This document shows positions 17,783-26,744 of a stretch of 64,000 nt of DNA, piece by piece (position 1 is the stretch's first letter; each line of letters opens with the position of its first letter). Under the pieces are notes generated by a model. The model was not told the origin of the DNA and did not search any database. It saw only the letters and a list, made by a program, of their open reading frames with translations. The position numbers and the translations under genes were made by a program. The DNA lies in NCBI RefSeq assembly GCF_032056465.1, contig NZ_DAMBCL010000012.1. One strand, 5' to 3'. This stretch comes from Mobilicoccus sp032056465. GTDB taxonomy: Bacteria; Actinomycetota; Actinomycetes; Actinomycetales; Dermatophilaceae.

Positions 17783-17920
17783 GACGGCGTCGGCGTCCGG
17801 ACCGCCGTCCTCCCCCGGCACTCCGTCGTCGGTCGAGAGCACCGCCCCGACCCCCGGCGCTCATGTCGTCCGGAGGGCCGCCGGGCGCGGTCACGGCCCG
17901 GATGTCCCCGGCCACAGACC

Positions 17921-17955
17921 GACGGCCGGACCCCCGCAACGGGGATCCGGCCGTC
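17921..17955. terminator. Terminator hairpin downstream of sucD
   Basis: GACGGCCGGA (17921-17930) pairs perfectly with TCCGGCCGTC (17946-17955), and CCCC (17931-17934) can pair with GGGG (17941-17944) across a one-base bulge. It sits 18 bp beyond the sucD stop on the minus strand, and 139 bp beyond the prepilin peptidase stop on the plus strand. Confidence 0.7.
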
Positions 17956-17973
17956 GAGGCGGAGCGAGAGGCG

Positions 17974-18861
17974 TCAGAGGCTCTGGACGATCTCGCGCAT
18001 GAGCTGAGCGGTCTCGGACGGCGTCTTGCCGACCTTGACGCCGGCGGCCTCGAGGGCCTCCTTCTTGGCCTGCGCCGTCCCGGAGGAACCCGAGACGATG
18101 GCGCCCGCGTGACCCATCGTCTTGCCCTCGGGAGCCATGAAGCCCGCGACGTAGCCGACGACCGGCTTGGTCATGTTCTCCTGGATCCACGCGGCGGCGC
18201 GCTCCTCGGCGTCGCCGCCGATCTCGCCGATCATGACGACACCGACGGTCTCGGGGTCCTTCTCGAACGCCTCGAGACAATCGATGTGCGTCGTCCCGAC
18301 GATGGGGTCGCCACCGATGCCGACGCCGGTGGTGAAGCCGATGTCGCGGAGCTCGAACATCATCTGGTAGGTGAGCGTGCCCGACTTGGAGACGAGACCG
18401 AGCTTGCCCGGACCCGAGACGTCGGCCGGGGTGATGCCCGCGTTCGACTTGCCGGGGCTGATGATGCCGGGGCAGTTGGGGCCGATGATGCGCGTCGTGC
18501 CCTTGTCCTTGCAGTAGTTGAAGAACTCCGCGGTGTCCTTGACCGCGATGCCCTCGGTGATGACGACGACGAGCGGCATCTCGGCGTCGATCGCTTCGAC
18601 GACGGCGGCCTTGGCGAAGGCCGGCGGGACGAAGACGACGGAGACGTTCGCGCCGGTCTCCTTCATCGCCTCGGCGACGGTGCCGAAGACCGGGATCTCC
18701 TGGCCTTCGGGGAAGCTGACGGTCTGGCCGGCCTTCTTGGGGTTGACGCCGCCGACGATCTTGGTGCCCGAGGCGAGCATGCGCGTCGTGTGCTTCATGC
18801 CCTCGGAGCCGGTCATGCCCTGGACGATGACCTTGGAGTCGGAATCGAGAAAGATTGCCAT
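17974..18861 (-). CDS. sucD: Succinyl-CoA synthetase, alpha subunit
   Basis: SucD carries the CoA-binding domain and the phosphorylated histidine of the TCA-cycle enzyme that makes a nucleoside triphosphate from succinyl-CoA. The 295-residue protein starts MAIFLDSDSKVIVQGMTG, has the CoA-binding VIVQGMTGSEGMKHT and IIGPNCPGIISPG, and ends with the active-site loop GHAGAIVSGSSG containing the catalytic His. The ATG at 18861 lies 32 nt after the sucC stop with AAGGA upstream, so the two form an operon. Confidence 0.97.
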   Translation of the reverse strand: MAIFLDSDSKVIVQGMTGSEGMKHTTRMLASGTKIVGGVNPKKAGQTVSFPEGQEIPVFGTVAEAMKETGANVSVVFVPPAFAKAAVVEAIDAEMPLVVVITEGIAVKDTAEFFNYCKDKGTTRIIGPNCPGIISPGKSNAGITPADVSGPGKLGLVSKSGTLTYQMMFELRDIGFTTGVGIGGDPIVGTTHIDCLEAFEKDPETVGVVMIGEIGGDAEERAAAWIQENMTKPVVGYVAGFMAPEGKTMGHAGAIVSGSSGTAQAKKEALEAAGVKVGKTPSETAQLMREIVQSL

Positions 18862-18893
18862 GAGTGTGTCTGTCCTTCTGCTCAGGTCGTCGA

Positions 18894-20075
18894 TTACTTG
18901 GCGGCGAGCTCGGCGGCCCTGCGGGCAGCGCCGTCCATGGTGGCCTCGACCGTGACCAGCGGGTGGTCGAACTCGGCGAGGATGCGGCGGCCCTCCTCGA
19001 CGTTGTTGCCGTCGAGGCGGACGACCAGAGGCTTCGTGGCGGAGTCGCCGAGCGTCTTGAGCGCCCCGACGATGCCGTTGGCGACCGCGTCGCACGCGGT
19101 GATGCCACCGAAGACGTTGACGAAGACGGACTTGACCTGCTCGTCGCCGAGGATGACGTCGAGGCCGTTGGCCATGACCTCCGCGGAGGCGCCGCCGCCG
19201 ATGTCGAGGAAGTTGGCGGGCTTGCTCGCACCGCCGGTGTGGTCCTGACCCGCGTAGGCGACGACGTCGAGGGTGCTCATGACGAGGCCCGCACCGTTGC
19301 CGATGATGCCGACGTTGCCGTCGAGCTTGACGTAGTTGAGGTTCAGCGCCTTGGCCTTGGCCTCGAGCGGGTCCTCGGCGGCCTCGTCGACGAGCGAGGC
19401 GTGCTCGGGCTGACGGAAGGCGGCGTTGTCGTCGAGGGTGACCTTGCCGTCGAGGGCGACGATCTCACCGGATTCGAGCTTCACCAGGGGGTTGACCTCG
19501 ACCAGCGTCGCGTCCTCACCCTTGTAGACGTCCCAGAGGCGCTGCAGGACGGGGACGATCTTCTCGCCCGTCTCGGCGTCGAACTTGGCGGCCTCGACGA
19601 TCTCCTTGGCCTTGGCCTCGTCGATGCCCGTGTTGGGGTCGACGGCGATGCGGGCGAGGGCCTCGGGGCGCTCGACGGCGAGCTGCTCGATCTCCATGCC
19701 GCCCTCCTTGCTGCACATCGCAAGGTAGGTGCGGTTGGCGCGGTCGAGGAGCACGGAGAAGTAGTACTCCTCGGCGATCTTGGCGCCCTGGGCGATCATC
19801 ACGGTGTGGACGGTGTGGCCCTTGATGTCCATGCCGAGGATCTGCTCGGCCATCTGCTCCGCCTCGTCGGCGGACTTGGCGAGCTTGACGCCGCCGGCCT
19901 TGCCGCGGCCTCCGGTCTTGACCTGGGCCTTGACGACGGTGACACCGCCGCTCTTTCCGCCGATCTCCTCAGCGGCAGCCTTCGCCTCCGCCGGAGTCGT
20001 GGCGATCTTGCCTGCCAGCACGGGGACACCGTGCCTCTCGAACATGTCACGGGCCTGGTACTCGAAAAGATCCAC
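18894..20075 (-). CDS. sucC: Succinyl-CoA synthetase, beta subunit
   Basis: The 393-residue subunit holds the ATP-grasp nucleotide site and the succinate site. It starts MDLFEYQARDMFERHGVPVL and contains VKAQVKTGGRGKAGGVKLA and the succinate-loop region NIFGG-like FVNVFGGITACD. It precedes sucD in the standard sucCD order. The leader is short and the divergent or upstream B12-binding gene is separated from it by a U-rich terminator on the same strand. Confidence 0.97.
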   Translation of the reverse strand: MDLFEYQARDMFERHGVPVLAGKIATTPAEAKAAAEEIGGKSGGVTVVKAQVKTGGRGKAGGVKLAKSADEAEQMAEQILGMDIKGHTVHTVMIAQGAKIAEEYYFSVLLDRANRTYLAMCSKEGGMEIEQLAVERPEALARIAVDPNTGIDEAKAKEIVEAAKFDAETGEKIVPVLQRLWDVYKGEDATLVEVNPLVKLESGEIVALDGKVTLDDNAAFRQPEHASLVDEAAEDPLEAKAKALNLNYVKLDGNVGIIGNGAGLVMSTLDVVAYAGQDHTGGASKPANFLDIGGGASAEVMANGLDVILGDEQVKSVFVNVFGGITACDAVANGIVGALKTLGDSATKPLVVRLDGNNVEEGRRILAEFDHPLVTVEATMDGAARRAAELAAK

Positions 20076-20187
20076 GGCACTTCCTCGTCATCGATGGATA
20101 GACGTCCGAGGGGAGTCTAACGATGCAGACCAGCCGAAACGTGCGGCGGGCATCGGTCGATGCGGGGTGAGGCGGCTCACGAAGAAA

Positions 20188-20219
20188 AGCGACCCCCGGT
20201 CGTGGACGCGGGGGCCGCT
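20188..20219 (-). terminator. Intrinsic terminator with U-rich tail after the B12-binding gene
   Basis: Read on the minus strand, AGCGGCCCCCG pairs with CGGGGGTCGCT (one mismatch, 10-nt loop), followed directly by TTTTCTTC. It begins 21 bp after the stop of the B12-binding gene and is one of the few terminators here with a true U-tract. Confidence 0.8.
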
Positions 20220-20239
20220 GGACGGGGACGAGCGGCGGT

Positions 20240-20641
20240 TCAGGAGGCCGAGACGTGGGCCTTGACCCAGTCGACGATCTCGGTCGTCGTGGCGCCCGGG
20301 GTGAACACCTTGGCCACGCCCATGTCGGTGAGCTGAGGGATGTCGTCCTCGGGGATGATGCCGCCACCGAACACGGTGATGTCGGCGGCGTCGCGCTCCT
20401 TGAGGAGCTCGATCGTCTTGGCGAACAGGGTCATGTGCGCACCGGAGAGGACCGAGAGCCCCACCGCGTCGGCATCCTCCTGGATCGACGCCTCGACGAT
20501 CTGCTCGGGAGTCTGGTGGAGGCCGGTGTAGATGACCTCCATCCCGGCGTCACGCAGTGCCCGGGCGATGACCTTGGCGCCACGGTCGTGCCCGTCGAGT
20601 CCGGGCTTGGCCACCACGATGCGCAACGGAGATTCACTCAT
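20240..20641 (-). CDS. Stand-alone cobalamin (B12)-binding domain protein, methylmalonyl-CoA mutase C-terminal type
   Basis: This 133-residue protein is a complete B12-binding fold of the mutase type. The base-off motif D-x-H-x-x-G is in PGLDGHDRGAKV, followed by the S-x-L block VGLSVLSGAH and the GG block VFGGGIIPEDD. The catalytic TIM-barrel subunit is not adjacent. Such proteins act as the small subunit of two-part mutases (methylmalonyl-, isobutyryl- or ethylmalonyl-CoA type). Location next to sucCD would suit delivery of succinyl-CoA (inference). The ATG at 20641 directly precedes the domain. Confidence 0.88.
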   Translation of the reverse strand: MSESPLRIVVAKPGLDGHDRGAKVIARALRDAGMEVIYTGLHQTPEQIVEASIQEDADAVGLSVLSGAHMTLFAKTIELLKERDAADITVFGGGIIPEDDIPQLTDMGVAKVFTPGATTTEIVDWVKAHVSAS

Positions 20642-21094
20642 GTGCCACAGCGTAGCCGTCACGAGGTGACGAGGGGCCGGAGAGGACCGAAGTCCCGCAC
20701 GGCTCTCGCCGACCCGCCTCGCCCCGCTCCCACGGGCCGCGCCGTCACCTCGCCGACACCTGACCACCGCCCCGCGGACGCCTCACCGGCGCCTCCGGCG
20801 TCTCGCTACGTGGGTGCGCACACCCTTCGTCGGCGACCCGCGACACCCGAGCACTTCCCTGTGAGCACCCTCACGGCGCGGCCTCGGTCGCCCGGCGGAG
20901 GCCCACGCCCCACCCCGACGAAACCTGCAGATCCGCCACCGGATCCGCCGATCGAGACGATGACCGACGTGACGACCCCACGAACGTGACATACCGGACG
21001 ATCGTCCAAGACGGCTTTCGTGATCGGATCGTGACCATGCATAGTGAGGTGGTCGATGGTCCAAGACGGACCCCCTACTCACGGTCGAGGTGCC
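20642..21094. other. 453-bp divergent intergenic region with palindrome and direct repeat
   Basis: No gene is supported here. Near the M23 peptidase start are a perfect 12-bp palindrome GGACGATCGTCC (20996-21007) and an 11-bp direct repeat GTCCAAGACGG at 21004-21014 and 21059-21069, exactly 55 bp apart. CATAGT about 50 bp before the start could be a -10 element. These sites may bind a regulator of the peptidase gene. Confidence 0.45.
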
Positions 21095-22129
21095 ATGCCG
21101 ACGACGTCACGTCACCCCGGGGCGAACGCCTCCGAGTGCGCCCCAACAGCAGCCGCCCATGAGGATGCCGAGAACGACGACGGGTCCCAGGACGCCGCCC
21201 GCCGGCGCCGGCGGGCAGGTCGTCGTCTCACGGTGGCGCTCGCCGCCGGCGTGACCATCGGTGGTCTCGGCCTGGCCTTCGGCGAGGCGACCTCGCCGGC
21301 CGACGCCGCGCGTGCCGCCTCCGACGTGACGACCCACGTGACGGAGCCCGTGGCCGGTGCGCTGTCGGGGCACCTCGTCGCGGCACCCGCGGCGTTCGAG
21401 AAGGGCGACGCGGCCCACGTCGACGCGGCTCCCGCCGACATGGGCGAGGGGGCCCACGCCGTGGCCCCCAGCGAGGTGGTGTCGGCCGACACCATCGCCA
21501 CGCTCACCAAGCCCGGAGCGACCCCGGCCGGCGCCGCCGCCGAGGGCCTCCCGCCGACGTCCGTCCTCTCCCCCGCGATCGCGGCCCGCCTCGATGCGGA
21601 GGCCCGCGCCTCCCGCGCCACCGCCCGCGCGACGCTCGGTGCCAAGGCCGGGTTCGCCCGGCCCGTCGAGGGAACGCGCTTCACCTCCGGATTCGGCCCA
21701 CGGTGGGGTCGCCTCCACGCGGGCGTCGACTTCGCCGGCCCCGTCGGGCAGGTCGTGCGCACCGTGGCCCCCGGAACGGTGACCATGGCCGGACCGGCCT
21801 CGGGCTACGGACGTGTCATCGAGATCCGCCACGAGGACGGCGGCTTCACCCGCTACGGCCACCTGCACCGGATCGATGTCGAGGTCGGGGAGAAGGTCGA
21901 GGCCGCCGACCCGATCGGCATCCTCGGCAACGCCGGGCGATCGACCGGACCGCACCTGCACTTCGAGGTCCGGACCGCCGAGGGCACCCCGTTCGACCCC
22001 ATGCCGTGGCTGAAGGCGCGGGGCATCGTGCCGGTGGAGAACCCGGCGGCCACGACGCCGCCGAAGGCACAGAAGACGGCACACAAGACGGAGAGGTCTG
22101 CGACGTCGGAGAAGTCGGACTCCGACTGA
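21095..22129 (+). CDS. M23 family peptidoglycan endopeptidase
   Basis: This 344-residue protein has a basic N-terminus and one membrane segment (LTVALAAGVTIGGLGLAFG), then a long Ala-rich, probably helical stalk, then a LytM-type zinc peptidase domain over roughly the last 160 residues. The metal and catalytic motifs are complete: H-x-x-x-D in HAGVDFAGP and H-x-H in GPHLHFEV. A Lys/Ser/Thr-rich tail closes it. It should cut peptide cross-bridges in the wall. The ATG at 21095 has GAGG upstream; in-frame ATGs at 21044 and 21056 are alternatives. Confidence 0.9.
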   Translation: MPTTSRHPGANASECAPTAAAHEDAENDDGSQDAARRRRRAGRRLTVALAAGVTIGGLGLAFGEATSPADAARAASDVTTHVTEPVAGALSGHLVAAPAAFEKGDAAHVDAAPADMGEGAHAVAPSEVVSADTIATLTKPGATPAGAAAEGLPPTSVLSPAIAARLDAEARASRATARATLGAKAGFARPVEGTRFTSGFGPRWGRLHAGVDFAGPVGQVVRTVAPGTVTMAGPASGYGRVIEIRHEDGGFTRYGHLHRIDVEVGEKVEAADPIGILGNAGRSTGPHLHFEVRTAEGTPFDPMPWLKARGIVPVENPAATTPPKAQKTAHKTERSATSEKSDSD

Positions 22130-22153
22130 ATCCCCCTCCGCGGTCCACCCGCC

Positions 22154-22183
22154 GGGGCGGGACATCGGCCGGCGTCCCGCCCC
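22154..22183. terminator. Terminator hairpin between the M23 peptidase and pcrA
   Basis: A perfect 10-bp stem (GGGGCGGGAC at 22154-22163 with 22174-22183) with a 10-nt loop lies 25 bp after the peptidase stop and between two convergent genes. Confidence 0.75.
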
Positions 22184-22323
22184 AGACGAACTGTCCCGGC
22201 CGGGTTCGGCCCCGGCGATCGACGCGACGAACCGACGCGACGAGATCCGATGCCCCGAGGCGGCCCGGAGACGTCGGGCGATCCCCGGGGGCGATCCCGG
22301 AAGGTCCGCGGATCCCGCGCCGC

Positions 22324-24846
22324 TCAGAGCTTCTCGAGCGGGGCGTAGCGCAGGAGCAGTCGTTTGACGGCCTCGCCACCGAAGTCGACGTGCGCCATGG
22401 TGCGGTCGCCCTCCCCCTCGACGCGGACGACCTTGCCGAGGCCGAAGGAGTCGTGGTTGACGCGGTCACCGGGCTTGAGCGACGGGATCGGCCGGCTGCC
22501 GGGCGTGCGCACCCCGGGACGGGCCGCGAGCGTGGCGATCGCCGGCGCCTTGCGGGTGTCGATCGCCGAGGCGCCCATCGAGGAGGCGTCGCCGCGCTCC
22601 CAGTCGATGAGGTCCTCGGGGATCTCGCCGAGGAATCGTGACGGCGGGTTGTACTGCGGCTGCCCCCACGCCGAGCGCACGATCGCCCGCGAGAGGTGCA
22701 GCCGTTCGCGCGCGCGGGTGATGCCGACGTAGGCGAGACGGCGTTCCTCCTCGAGCTCGTCGGTGTCGACGAGGGACCGCGCGTGCGGGAAGGTGCCGTC
22801 CTCGAGCCCGACGAGGAACACGACGGGGAACTCGAGGCCCTTGGCCGTGTGCAGCGTCATGAGCGTGACCGTGCCCTGGTCGTCGGCGGCGCCGGCGTGC
22901 GCCCCGTCGGCCACGGCCTCGTCGGGCACCTCGTCGGCGTCGGCGACGAGGGAGACGCGTTCGAGGAACTCGTCGAGGGTGCCCGGGGTGCCCTCGGCCT
23001 GCGCGGCCTCGTCGAACTCCCTGGCGACGCCGACGAGTTCGGCGAGGTTGTCGAGGCGCGTCTCGTCCTGGGGGTCGCGGCTGCCGCGCAGCTCGTCGAG
23101 GTACCCGCTCTGGTGGAGGACGGCCTCGAGGAGGTCACCGACCCCGGCGCCGGAGTCCCGCACCTCCCGCAGCGACTCGAGCAGCGCGGTGAACCTGCCG
23201 ATCGCGGCGACCGAGCGGGTCGCGATGCCGGGCGCGTCCTCGGCCATCGCGAGGGCCTGGACGAACGAGAGCCCGTCCCGTTCGGCGAGCATCGACACGC
23301 ACGCCTGGGCCCGATCGCCGATGCCGCGTTTGGGCACGTTGACGATGCGTCGCAGGTTGACGGTGTCGGCCGGGTTGGCGATGACCCGCAGGTAGGCGAG
23401 GGCGTCCTTGACCTCGCGGCGCTCGTAGAACCGGGTGCCGCCGACGATCTTGTACGGCAGCCCGACCCGGACGAGGACCTCCTCCAGCGCACGGCTCATC
23501 GCGTTCGTGCGGTAGAAGACCGCGACGTCACCGGGACGCACGCCGTGGTCGTCGGCGAGCCGGTCGATGGTGCGCGCGACGAACGCGGCCTCGTCGTGCT
23601 CGGAGTCCGCGACGTACCCGATGGCCTTGGCGCCGTCGCCGGCGTCGGTCCACAGCCGCTTGGGACGGCGGGAGGTGTTCTTCGCGATGACGGCGTTGGC
23701 CGCCGACAGGATCGTGTTCGTCGAGCGGTAGTTCTGCTCGAGCAGCACCGTGCGGGCGTCGGGGTAGTCCGCCTCGAACTCGACGATGTTGCGGATCGTC
23801 GCGCCGCGGAAGGCGTAGATCGACTGGTCGGCGTCGCCGACGACGACGAGTTCCCCCGGCGCGACGGGGTGCTCCCCCGGCCCGACCTCGACGGGTGCGG
23901 CGAGCTCGCGCACGAGGACGTACTGGGCGTGGTTCGTGTCCTGGTACTCGTCGACGAGCACGTGGCGGAACCGGCGACGGTAGTACTCGGCGACGTCGGG
24001 GAAGGCCTGGAGGATGTTGACCGTCGTCATGATGAGGTCGTCGAAGTCCATCGCGTTCGCCTCGGCGAGGCGGCGCTGGTACAGCGTGTACGCGTCGGCG
24101 AGCACGGAGTCGCCGGGGCTCGCGTCCTCGCGGCTCGCGCGGGTGGCGAACTCCTCCGGGTCGACGAGCTCGTTCTTGAGGTTGCTGACCTGGTGGCTGA
24201 ACGAGCGCGGGGGGTAGCGCTTGGGGTCGAGGTCGAGATCGCGCATCACCATCGCCATGAGGCGCTGGGAGTCGGCGGCGTCGTAGATCGAGAAGTTGCT
24301 GCGCAGCCCGACGCGGGTGGCCTCCTTGCGCAGGATGCGCACGCACGCACTGTGGAACGTGCTCACCCACATCGCCCTCGCCCGCGGACCGACGAGCGCC
24401 TCGACCCGCTCCCGCATCTCGGCGGCCGCCTTGTTGGTGAACGTGATCGCGAGGATCTGCCCCGGATGCACGTGCCGGCGGGCGAGCAGGTAGGCGATGC
24501 GGTGGGTGAGGACCCGGGTCTTGCCCGAGCCCGCGCCCGCGACGATGAGCAGCGGCGATCCCTCGTGGACGACGGCCTCCCGCTGCTGCGGGTTGAGCCC
24601 GGCGAGCAGGGTCTCGACGTCGGGCTCCGAGGATGTGCCCCGTCCGGCCGTGGGCCCGGCGGCCCGGGGGCCGGTCGCCACCCCGGCGGCCTTCGGCGAG
24701 CCCTCACCACCGACGGCCCACAGCGGCACCCCGGCGTCGTCGACCGCCTGGGCGGAGGCGGCACGCCGGCGCGCCGGGGACCCGGACGGGGGCGTGGCGG
24801 ACGAGGGCGGCAGATCCAGATCGGGGAGTTCGTCGAAGAGGCTCAT
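22324..24846 (-). CDS. pcrA: ATP-dependent DNA helicase, UvrD/PcrA type
   Basis: This 840-residue SF1 helicase unwinds DNA in repair and removes replication roadblocks. Motifs in order: Q-motif LNPQQREAVV, Walker A G104-AGSGKT110, motif Ia ITFTNKAAAEM, Walker B DEYQDTNHAQ, motif III VVGDADQSIYAFRGA, motif IV LEQNYRST, and motifs V/VI in VTLMTLHTAKGLEFPVVF and RRLAYVGITRA. The C-terminal tudor-like module PGDRVNHDSFGLGKVVRVEG is characteristic of PcrA. The 78-residue N-terminal extension is low complexity. No ribosome-binding site precedes the ATG, but TAGACT 10 nt upstream suggests a nearly leaderless mRNA. Confidence 0.96.
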   Translation of the reverse strand: MSLFDELPDLDLPPSSATPPSGSPARRRAASAQAVDDAGVPLWAVGGEGSPKAAGVATGPRAAGPTAGRGTSSEPDVETLLAGLNPQQREAVVHEGSPLLIVAGAGSGKTRVLTHRIAYLLARRHVHPGQILAITFTNKAAAEMRERVEALVGPRARAMWVSTFHSACVRILRKEATRVGLRSNFSIYDAADSQRLMAMVMRDLDLDPKRYPPRSFSHQVSNLKNELVDPEEFATRASREDASPGDSVLADAYTLYQRRLAEANAMDFDDLIMTTVNILQAFPDVAEYYRRRFRHVLVDEYQDTNHAQYVLVRELAAPVEVGPGEHPVAPGELVVVGDADQSIYAFRGATIRNIVEFEADYPDARTVLLEQNYRSTNTILSAANAVIAKNTSRRPKRLWTDAGDGAKAIGYVADSEHDEAAFVARTIDRLADDHGVRPGDVAVFYRTNAMSRALEEVLVRVGLPYKIVGGTRFYERREVKDALAYLRVIANPADTVNLRRIVNVPKRGIGDRAQACVSMLAERDGLSFVQALAMAEDAPGIATRSVAAIGRFTALLESLREVRDSGAGVGDLLEAVLHQSGYLDELRGSRDPQDETRLDNLAELVGVAREFDEAAQAEGTPGTLDEFLERVSLVADADEVPDEAVADGAHAGAADDQGTVTLMTLHTAKGLEFPVVFLVGLEDGTFPHARSLVDTDELEEERRLAYVGITRARERLHLSRAIVRSAWGQPQYNPPSRFLGEIPEDLIDWERGDASSMGASAIDTRKAPAIATLAARPGVRTPGSRPIPSLKPGDRVNHDSFGLGKVVRVEGEGDRTMAHVDFGGEAVKRLLLRYAPLEKL

Positions 24847-24984
24847 CGTGGGTCCGAGTCTATGTCCGCCGCCCGACACCCCTTCCACGCCGGCCGTCGC
24901 ACGAGGCGTCCCCGAGACCGTCCTTCCCCGTGGGCCGCGGCCGCGGCCACCACGGCGACCGACGTCCGGTCGGAGGGCCACGGT

Positions 24985-26535
24985 TCAGGCGGGGTCGTGG
25001 CCCCGACCCGAGGACCCGCCGTCCGAGCGAGCCGACTCGTCCACGGACGCACCGTCGGCGTGGACGGGCGACGGATGGTCACCGTGGTAACGGGTGATCT
25101 CGGCCGGCGCCTCGTGCGCGCCCTCCTCGCCCCACCGGGCGTGCGTCGCCTCGATGAGGCGGTGCTCGGCATCGGCGCCGCCCTTGATGTGCGGGATCCG
25201 GAGGATGAGCGGCACGCCCAGCACGGTCCACGCGGCGACGATGACCCATTCCGGCCCGGTGAGCGCGGCCGGCATCCCCGGCAGGAAGAGCACGGCCATG
25301 GCCGCGGCGAGCACGACGGCGATGACGCCCGTGACCGTGCCGCCGGGGGTGACGAAGGGCCGTTCCATGTCGGGTTCGCGCTTGCGCAGCACGATGAACG
25401 CGAGCGCGACCATGATCCAGGCGACGACGATCGCGAGGCCGCCGGCGTCGACGAGCCAGACGAGGCTCTTGCGTCCGAAGAAGGGCGCGAGGACCGACAG
25501 GCCGCCGATGAACAGCAGCGCGTTGGCGGGGGTGCGGTACCGCGGGTGCAGCTGCCCGAACCACGCGGGCAGCATGCCGGATCGGGCGAGTGCGTAGATG
25601 AGGCGGCTGCCGCCGATGAGGAACCCGTTCCACGACGTGAGGATTCCGGCGATGCCGCCGATGACGAGGAGCGTCCCCCAGGCGGGGTGGCCGAACATCG
25701 CGGTGATCGCGTCGGCGACGGCGAGGTCGGACTTCGCGAGGTCGACGGCGTGCATCGAGGAGCTCGTCGTCAGCATGATCATCACGTACCAGCTGATGGC
25801 GAGCAGCACGGAGACGATGAGCGCCTCGCCGATCTTCTTGTACGGCAGGTGGATCTCCTCGGCCGACTGCGGGATGACGTCGAAGCCGACGAAGAGGAAC
25901 GGCGTCGCGACGAGCACGGCGAGGAGCCCGGCGGAGCCGCCGTTGAACAGCGGCTGCATGTTCTCGACCGAGCCGCCGATGAACGCCCCCGCGACGAGGA
26001 ACACGCCCACGCTCGCGAGGAAGAGCACGGCGACGGTCTGGAACACCGCCGCCGGTCGGACGCCGATGATGTTGATCGCCGTCATCACGATCGCGGCGAC
26101 GACGCCGACGGCCACCCAGCTCGCGTAGACGTCGTATCCGGCCACCGTGTACATCTGCCCGACGAGCATGTCGGGGAAGACGTAGAGCAGGGTCTGAGGC
26201 AGGGCCACGGCCTCGAACGCCACCACCGACACGTACCCCAGCACGAGGGTCCACGAGCAGAAGAACGACACCCGCGACCCCATCGAGCGTAGGACGTAGG
26301 AGTGTTCGCCGCCGACGTGCGGCAGGGCGGCGACCAGCTCGGCGTACGTCAACGCGACGAACGCGACGACGATGCCGCCCACCACGAAGGCGAGCGCCGC
26401 GCCCAGCGTGCCCGCACCGTTGAGGAAGGTGCCCGTGAGGACGATCCATCCGAATCCGATCATCGCCCCGAAGGCGACGGCGAGAACGTCCCACCGTCCG
26501 AGGACCTTGTCCATCTTCTCGTGCTGTCTGCTCAT
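24985..26535 (-). CDS. APC-superfamily amino acid/polyamine permease
   Basis: This is a 12-helix transporter of about 516 residues. The first helix carries the APC substrate-backbone motif FGAMIGFGWIVLTG, and the SAEEIHLPYKKIGEA loop after helix 6 is typical of the family. The C-terminal 60 residues are hydrophilic. The substrate is unknown; the adjacent glutaryl-CoA dehydrogenase makes lysine or a lysine breakdown product a possible guess only. ATG 26535 is preferred; a GTG at 26589 in the same frame would add 18 residues but its AGGA is too close. A perfect terminator isolates it from gcdH. Confidence 0.85.
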   Translation of the reverse strand: MSRQHEKMDKVLGRWDVLAVAFGAMIGFGWIVLTGTFLNGAGTLGAALAFVVGGIVVAFVALTYAELVAALPHVGGEHSYVLRSMGSRVSFFCSWTLVLGYVSVVAFEAVALPQTLLYVFPDMLVGQMYTVAGYDVYASWVAVGVVAAIVMTAINIIGVRPAAVFQTVAVLFLASVGVFLVAGAFIGGSVENMQPLFNGGSAGLLAVLVATPFLFVGFDVIPQSAEEIHLPYKKIGEALIVSVLLAISWYVMIMLTTSSSMHAVDLAKSDLAVADAITAMFGHPAWGTLLVIGGIAGILTSWNGFLIGGSRLIYALARSGMLPAWFGQLHPRYRTPANALLFIGGLSVLAPFFGRKSLVWLVDAGGLAIVVAWIMVALAFIVLRKREPDMERPFVTPGGTVTGVIAVVLAAAMAVLFLPGMPAALTGPEWVIVAAWTVLGVPLILRIPHIKGGADAEHRLIEATHARWGEEGAHEAPAEITRYHGDHPSPVHADGASVDESARSDGGSSGRGHDPA

Positions 26536-26601
26536 CGTCGTCGATGCGCTTTCTGCTGGGGCCCTGGCCGGGCCGATCCGGTCGGTCACGTCCTGCTGCG
26601 C

Positions 26602-26637
26602 CGACGCCGCACGTGGTCACGTTCACGTGCGGCGTCG
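26602..26637. terminator. Terminator hairpin between gcdH and the APC permease
   Basis: CGACGCCGCACGTG (26602-26615) pairs perfectly with 26624-26637, a 14-bp stem with an 8-nt loop. It lies about 110 bp beyond the gcdH stop on the minus strand and 66 bp before the permease start, so the permease needs its own promoter in a short space. Confidence 0.75.
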
Positions 26638-26744
26638 ACGAACGGGTGCGGTCGGGTCGGCACCGAGGTGCCGGTGAGAAGGGCGTGCCCTGGTCGCCGA
26701 GGTCGCCACGAGCCCCGGGGTCGCCGGTTCCCGGTCTCCCGCGG

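Noticed and set aside
22696..26292. Open frame of about 1,200 codons on the plus strand opposite pcrA and the permease
   Set aside because: It spans two well-supported minus-strand genes and the gap between them, so it cannot be real.
26589..26640. Upstream GTG start and hairpin as part of the permease gene
   Set aside because: The perfect 14-bp hairpin at 26602-26637 is better read as the gcdH terminator, and the GTG has its purine stretch too close for normal initiation.
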